DNA from: Romanomermis culicivorax
Lineage: Eukaryota; Nematoda; Enoplea; Mermithida; Mermithidae
DNA: 64,000 nt
Direction of reading: 5' to 3'
NCBI GenBank assembly: GCA_963922205.1
Contig: CAWUHX010000010.1
Location: 1,488,001-1,552,000 of the forward strand
Shown piece after piece: positions 58,162 to 64,000 of the stretch. A model generated the notes under the pieces. The model did not search any database and was not told where the DNA came from. It worked only from the letters and a program-made list of their open reading frames with translations. Numbering within the stretch: position 1 is the first letter of the stretch; every line of letters starts with the position of its first letter. The position numbers and the translations under genes were made by a program.

Positions 58162-61100
58162 ATGGGTACGCCGAACGATTGTACTCGGACGTACAACGCG
58201 ACGGACGATGAAGTCCAATTTGGGGAGCCGCACCCGCGGCAGAACAATCGCTATTTTTTGGTCGACGGTAAGCAACCATTTTATATTTGTAAATAGTTAG
58301 GTAAGAAAATGAGCGGAGGTTACGCTCGTCAGGGGTGTTTTGTAAGACTGTTTCTGTGCCCTTTCTCGGACGAGCTACCAACTGGGAGTTGAGAATTTAA
58401 CACAAAAATTAGGTAGAAGGGGGTGGCAAGGGCCGAACCTAGGTGATCCGAAAAAGACTTCGGTCGAATTAGGTGATCCGATTAGGGGAGGTTTTTGTCA
58501 TTCCCGCTCCCTCTGGTTTCCGCAAAGCGGCGAAGAAGGGGATTAGCAGGAGTTAGTCGCGGAGATCAAGGTTGTGATCGATTAAGCGCTGATCGAGTAG
58601 CAAAGGTGTGTTGGGTTAGAGTGAAAAACACCTAATTTCACATATTTTTGCCTATCAATTTTGGTTTCTATAAAGGGACACCCAACGGCCAGAAAGGCTA
58701 AAAATCAAGTTCCCGCTCCAAAAATTTCAAAAAGTTCAAAAGTCTAAACGGTGTTCTGCACAAAGGTGCTAGAGTTTCCCCAAAGAGTTAAAGAAGTAAT
58801 AGTGGGTAAAAGTACCCAAAGAGTGTAAAAAGGGTCACGAAAATGCACATAAGGAGTTAGTAGAGTATGTCTGGCTAAAATTTAAATCTCTCCTGAATTT
58901 TTTAGACCACAATATCCGTCGGGCAATGCGGATAGCGGAGTTGGAAAGGTGGTTTTTCGCCACTTTTGAGTTCTGGCCGACCAACCCCATCGAGCCGATA
59001 ATTGTTCCCATGGGAAGTGTGGAAAGGGTGATAAAACACCTAGAAAGCAGCACTTTCCGAGGCATGAGCATTATCGGCTTCGATGTAGAGAAGGTGAACC
59101 GAGAGGACGCTGGAAAGCTGTTTAGGTGGGGGTGCGAAAACGAAAAAGGCAACCAGTTTGCCAGATTAGTTTCGTTCGCCCATCTAAATGGCAAAACGTT
59201 CGTAATCGATTTAACGTTGCTGCAAGAGCAAGAGTGGAACATATTGTTACACTTTTTACGCTCAGCGACGTTGTTAGTCGGTTACGCCGTTTTAGAAGAC
59301 ATAGTTTCAATTATCAATGTCCGTGGATGCGGAAAAAGCACCGATGGTCGCGATTTGTCTGACGCGATTAGGTGTAGTATCAAAGATGGAAATCTAGGAA
59401 GATACTATGACCTAAGCGTCACGGCAAAGCAGATCATGGGAAGCGAGATTACCAAATCCAGGAAAGCAGGTATCTGCCCTGAGACATTGAAATTGAAGGG
59501 ACTCTTTGCCGAAATGTATTTGGCTGACATCGGTCCTCACCAGACTGATTTCAGTCTCTTACGTAATAGACAAAGTGTTGCCAAAGAAAGAGTTCCTGAA
59601 GAAATGCTGCAGTACGCTGGTATGGACGCGTATTTTTCGTTGGCAATTTTTATGGGAGCATTTCACTATGGGTACGTGATTGAGCTATGTGGGGGAGTTG
59701 CCAACTTTCCTCACGATATAGTCGATCCGGCCCAGATTGAAATACTCTCATATAAATTTTATCAGTTCTACTCATATATAGTTACGGACTACAAATTACG
59801 TAACTTTGTGGGTACACCTGATATTGTGGTTAGGCAGCCTGAGGCCACCTACCACATGATGCGCCAAGAAATGTACGCAAGGTGGGCCACGCAAGTGCAA
59901 GAAATAGGGCCTAAATTCCGTTGTCATAGGGATATCTGCAATCCTAGGAAGGGGAAAGAAAATTTGCCGTGGCGAGGCATTTATCCAAGTGCTTATCGCC
60001 AGGGTAAAAAATTAAAGCCCAATTCCTATGATGAGGCAAGTGATCCCGATGACGACGAAATGATTAGGCCTGAACAGCGCTTGTCGGCCAAGGATAGGTT
60101 GCGCCTACAGCTAGTGGAGGAGATGGCGGAGGGAAAGCAGTATCAGGAACTCACTCAACCAGCATCTTTAGTTTGGTTCATCGACACAGCCAGGAAAGTT
60201 GTCAAACTACCCCAAGATCGTCAAAAGCAAGCACTACTAGATGCCCTAAAAAATCATCTGGTTCATGTGCCTATTGATATTGATCCTGGGGTAGGCTATT
60301 TTGACAAAGATCACTGGAAGCCTCAGTTGGCGGAGTATGCTAAGGCATTCGAGGAAAAGCGGTTCTCGGAACTGCAAGCCGCGTGTGCCTTGGTCCCGCT
60401 GGCCTTTCACGTGATCTGGCCCCACAGCAGAAAGGAACTGGACTTTGTAATGGCCGAAATGTTCAGTTACAGGTTCATTACATCGTTCAGCCCAGAGCTG
60501 CAGGGCAAAATAAAAAAAATGGCTTGGCGGTCAGATGAGAGGTTGTCCCAATATCTTATGCTGGCGAAAACTCTTCCAAACATAGAGTATGAGGTACCCC
60601 GCAAAGGTGCCGGAATATATGTTTGGATGAATCGATTCGGATTTATGCCGATTCGATTAAGATTGTGGAAAAATGCTGATGTGTGCGCGCCGATCCCTGG
60701 CAGCCCTGACACGATAACTACGGACAGTAAGAGCTATAGCTCAAATCCGTATTATTATGTTAGGTTCTACCATATCGAGCTGGCACAAAGAACGCCATCA
60801 TTAAGATATGGGGCAACCTGGCAAACGAAAATCGACAAGGTTGGAGACGTCTATGCGTCAAAAGCGGAAAATAGGGAGTATAGTATAGCCTTCCCTACAA
60901 AGATTTTTGACCTTAGACCTCTGGCCTCGGATTTACCGGGAATTCTACACACATTTAGTTATAAAACGGGTGAAGGTGTTGTCACCAAATTAGCTGGCAA
61001 GATTAGCCCCATCAAGACTGATAGTCTGAAAGATGAGGGCAAACAGCAGGCTGATGTCGGTGTTGTTGAATTTCCGATACTTTCAGGTCAGGAAGTCCAA

Positions 61101-62999
61101 ACGTCGGAAAGCGAAATCTTCAGCGATGCAGTGGGACTGCCGGCTGAAGATGAATCGCCAGACCAAGGACTTCAGGACGAGGACGTGACTGAGCTGTCGG
61201 AAGATGAGCAGCAGCAAGAGCAATCAGTTCCGGCAACGGAACTGATGCAAGCTCAAACTGCTCAGACGCAGTCCGACCTCGACAACCAACGTCGATTAGC
61301 AATCATTCTAAAGATGGAAGAGGAGGCGAAGCAAAGAATTCGGCTCCAACGTGAACAAATGGAGGAAGAATTTGCAAAGAACGCGGCGATTTACAACGAA
61401 AAACTTCGCCAAATGTCAATTCAATTCGGACTCCAAAAAGATGATACCGCAGCGCCCGAATTGGAAACAAAGGTAGTCGTATTAGAGCCACCATCGCCAA
61501 TGAAGGTAGACGACGATATGCCCTCCGATAAGCTGGTTATTGACGAAACGAAAGCGGAAACGCCGGATTCGGAGATGACGGAAAGTAGGGAGGTAATAGC
61601 GTTTTCTGCTGATGGGGGTGTTCCAGGGTTATACTCAGCCAAAGTCGTTCAAAGTATGAGAGAAAAGGGTTGGAACGACGAGAAAATATTATTTATGGCT
61701 GAGAGGAAAAAGAAAATGAGAGTAAAGGAGAAGGAAAAGAGGAAGAAGGGTATTAAGGGAGCAAAAGTAGAAGCGAAAGAGGAAGAAAGTAAGACGGCGT
61801 CTTCGTCCGTCATATCGACCTCAACTCCTACGATTACCTCCACTACTACCCCCACTTCTCAAATTACTTCTACCTCAACTGGAACACCATCATTGGCCAC
61901 ATCTTCAGTGGTCACTGCAACTCTGGATAGCACATCCACAACTAGTCAAGCTTCAGGCGCAATAGGCCTTGCGATGGGGAAACCGATCCCGAAAGGTCAG
62001 GCAAAACCCAGCAAGGACCAAAAACCTGGAGTCGCAGCTAGTCAAGTGCAAGGGACTGCTCCTAGCAAAATTAAGCAGGCACAGGCTGCTCAGGTAACTG
62101 AAACGCCGGAAGTGACTGCGGAAAAATTCAAGGACAGTCTCTTGGACTTCTGGGACGTCTATCAGCCAAAAGCCAGAGAAGCTGGCCCAATATCATTTTT
62201 TACGAGTGCAGTGGCCAAATATTTTGCTTTCGAGCAATTTGAGTCAGAAAGAGTCTTCTTCATGGTAAACGACGCCGTTAGGGAAATCTACCGGGACTAC
62301 GAACAACAGTTCAGAGTCCAGGGAGCGTTTCTCTATGATCGGACAAATTTACCTGAAGAACTCTGGGAGAGGGTCATGTATGACTTTCTCCCCAGGTGGC
62401 TCAAGTCGGAGAGAGCACCTGATGCTTTTTCCTCGGTAAGGTATTTGGTTATGATGCTATTCCTCGTGTTGGAATGCGCCCCGCTATCCCCGATGCATAT
62501 TGGAAACATTTATGCCAGGGCGATGGTGGCGGCGAATAACCGACTGTTGAGGGTGTATAATAACCACGATACCCCCTTGGAATATAAAACGGCCTTTCGA
62601 TCTGTGATGCTTAGTAGCAATCACCAGGTCGGAGTGATGGGAGCCAAAAGGAGTGCCAGTTCAGACTTGCAAAGCTCTGTTAAGTTCAGTAAAGCTCAAG
62701 ACGGAAAAACTGGCGCTACTTTGAAGGTTCCCGGACCTCAAGGTCAGGGTCAAGGCCAAGGAAGCCAGGAAATAGCTCCGAGTACGCAAGGAAAGGTGCA
62801 AAAGACTGGTAACCGAGGCCGAGGCCAGTTTCAGTTCCACAACCCCAACCGGGGTGGTCGTGGAGCGGTGCGTGGCAGAGGTGCCGCGCCTCAGGTGCAA
62901 GGCAGAGGAGGCCAGCAGGGCCAGTGGGTATGGAGACCTTACGGAGGTCGTGGAGGAGCCCAGAGAGGGGCGCAAGGAGGCGGCGGGCCGCAACAGTAA
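58162..62999 (+). CDS. DEDDy 3'-5' exonuclease protein with coiled coil and RGG tail (spliced; about 1,399 residues)
   Basis: The uninterrupted frame is 58926-62999 (1,357 residues). An upstream exon, ATG 58162 to 58267, ends at donor GTAAGC. Acceptor TTTTTTAG (to 58905) joins it in frame, adding 42 residues (RYFLVD|DHNIRRA). In the 1,357-residue numbering the exonuclease fold has motif I GFDVEK (D53, E55), motif [13 protein letters not shown] (D125) and motif [13 protein letters not shown] (Y230, D234), the DEDDy set of RNase D/WRN-like 3'-5' exonucleases. A long unrecognised region follows, then an acidic/Gln-rich stretch, a charged coiled coil (about 790-840), a Ser/Thr-rich linker, a helical block (about 1060-1230) and a C-terminal RGG/GRG tail (about 1290-1357) like that of Gag. 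DEDDy frames are known downstream of pol in LTR elements of bdelloid rotifers. RNA or cDNA 3'-end processing is an inference. The ATG at 58926 alone is the alternative start. Confidence 0.82.
58268..58905 (+). other. Predicted intron upstream of exonuclease frame
   Basis: GTAAGC at 58268 and a pyrimidine-rich TTTTTTAG ending at 58905 bound 638 bp. The stretch has several stops in the coding frame. Joining its borders preserves frame and gives a continuous hydrophilic sequence. Confidence 0.65.
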
Positions 63000-63832
63000 A
63001 TTAGCCGCATAATTTTGGCCAAAAAATATTGTTTTCGCATTTATTTTTCACAAAAAACACAAAATACAAAAAAATACAAAACCACAAAAATACAAAAAAA
63101 AATATAAAATACAAAAAAAAAAAAAAAAAAAATTTTTTCTTATTTGTTGCGTGCTTTAAATTTTTATTCGTTTTCGTACCTCGCATCGCCAAACGGGCAT
63201 GTACAAAAAATTTATTTTTTCACTTAATCTCATTTAAATCTCGCCTTATTTTCTTTTTTTTTTTTTTTGCTCAAATCGATACGCCCGGGAGATTTTGATT
63301 TTTTTTTGTGTGATATGCGTACTAATGTATATATTTTGTAAATTATTTAGATATTTTAGAAAATGTTTTTGGCGAGGGCAACGTTGGAAAAAAGGCGGGG
63401 GCTTCACGGCGAAACACACAACCGGAAAGAGATAGACAGACAAATGTTCTGTCCCTGGCGTCCAGCGTAAAGCACGAAACGAAAGGTCACGGGATGGACG
63501 GCAACCGAAGACCCTCGGCCCTGGTGCAGGTCAAATTGGATTTCGGCGGTACGCCAACAAAGTCAAGCCGACGCGGAGTCGTCGATCCGTCGGCGTCCAG
63601 ACCAAGAGGTAGCGCACCCGGACGGCCTTGTGGACATTCCGGTATGCCTGGTAAAAGACTTGACGTAAGAGGGTGGTCATTCGGAAAGCTTTCCGCAAGG
63701 GGGCATGAATGACCAAAAAGGTTCAGAAAACTGCCTTGACTGTATTAGGGCCTGAAAAGGTTCCAAAATTGTCATTGCAGCGTAATATGAATCTTTTTAA
63801 CCTCCCGTTGGTCAGTTTCGAGGCTCGAGGGA
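63000..63832 (+). other. 3' non-coding region of the giant element
   Basis: AT-rich with poly-A/poly-T runs (63090-63140, 63250-63310), then a more GC-rich segment. The region just before the LTR reads GAGGCTCGAGGGA, a weak polypurine tract interrupted by pyrimidines. No env-like coding sequence or membrane protein is seen. Confidence 0.6.
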
Positions 63833-64000
63833 TGTCAGGGATGGACATAGTCTATCTCAAAGTTGTGAAGAAATAGCCGAAGTCGACGCGTTTTGCGTCG
63901 ACGCCGATTTGCATAGACACCGTGCATAAATATGCCGGTCGTCTATGTTTTTGGTCATTTCAGTGATTATTGTTTTGTTTTTATTGAAAGAAAAATATCG
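63833..64000 (+). repeat. 3' LTR of giant Ty3/gypsy element (start only)
   Basis: Begins TGTCAGGGATGGACATAG and matches 50482 onward across all 168 visible bases except a cluster of small differences around 63960-63985 (for example TCATTTCAGTGATT against TCATTCAGTAGTT). It continues beyond the window. Confidence 0.92.

Larger units (their letters stand above)
50482..64000 (+). mobile_element. Giant Ty3/gypsy LTR retrotransposon with exonuclease gene (3' end beyond window)
   Basis: LTR to LTR start is 13.35 kb, so the complete element is about 13.95 kb. This is well above the 5-8 kb typical of the superfamily. Order: LTR, gag-pol (51181-57732), 430-bp spacer, small exon (58162-58267), intron, exonuclease/RGG frame (to 62999), 830-bp 3' region, LTR. 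Pol order PR-RT-RH-IN is that of Ty3/gypsy. Both large frames are fully open, indicating a young insertion. It sits inside the RNase H region of an older gypsy copy. Confidence 0.92.

Noticed and set aside
61649-61855. Minus-strand hydrophobic frame within the exonuclease gene
   Set aside because: Shadow of the lysine-rich and Ser/Thr-rich part of the real plus-strand frame.
58926-62999. Envelope glycoprotein as the third frame of the gypsy element
   Set aside because: No signal peptide, transmembrane segment or fusion-type domain is visible; exonuclease motifs and an RGG tail explain it better.

Overview
This is a repeat-rich, AT-rich eukaryotic (metazoan) window with four intron-bearing host gene loci set in a dense, layered field of transposable elements. 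Some introns are very short (58-61 bp) and others run to kilobases. Splice sites are GT-AG, with one probable GC-AG. A short interstitial run of TTAGGC, the nematode telomere hexamer, at 26.3 kb together with the gene content suggests an invertebrate, possibly a nematode, but I cannot name the organism.

Host genes. (1) The C-terminal two thirds of the ESCRT-II subunit VPS36 is encoded on the minus strand (991-7720, eight exons). (2) A stand-alone Trm9/TRMT9B-type tRNA wobble-uridine methyltransferase lies on the minus strand (8652-11009; three exons, first exon not found). (3) A complete 185-residue 3CxxC zinc-finger protein of the receptor-transporting-protein type lies on the plus strand (39706-41734, three exons). 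(4) A MYND zinc-finger gene lies on the minus strand at 45.05-45.34 kb, next to a 1-kb TTTC microsatellite.

Mobile elements. Two hAT elements have recognisable transposase remnants and 8-bp target duplications (16329-17444 and 17933-21221). A third, internally deleted hAT lies at 24705-25514. Several MITE families occur, two of them with perfect 8-bp duplications. At 30.6-35.8 kb an LTR element of only about 456 bp (TRIM-like) was split by a 4,710-bp Tc1/mariner-superfamily element. That element encodes an intact transposase on one strand and a divergently transcribed BEN-domain gene on the other; a further MITE sits in the BEN gene's intron. Two diverged copies of one long repeat (about 24.4-26.1 kb and 28.5-30.2 kb) act as mutual empty sites and reveal a solo LTR and several MITE insertions.

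The right-hand 13.5 kb is a giant Ty3/gypsy element. It has a 5' LTR at 50482, one uninterrupted gag-pol frame of 2,183 codons, a second very large frame of 1,357 codons, and the start of the 3' LTR at 63833; the far LTR end is outside the window. The second protein begins with a DEDDy 3'-5' exonuclease domain and ends in an RGG tail. A small upstream exon (58162-58267) joins it in frame through consensus splice sites. The element sits inside the RNase H region of an older, decayed gypsy copy. The most noteworthy systems are this exonuclease-bearing retrotransposon and the BEN-carrying mariner-type transposon.
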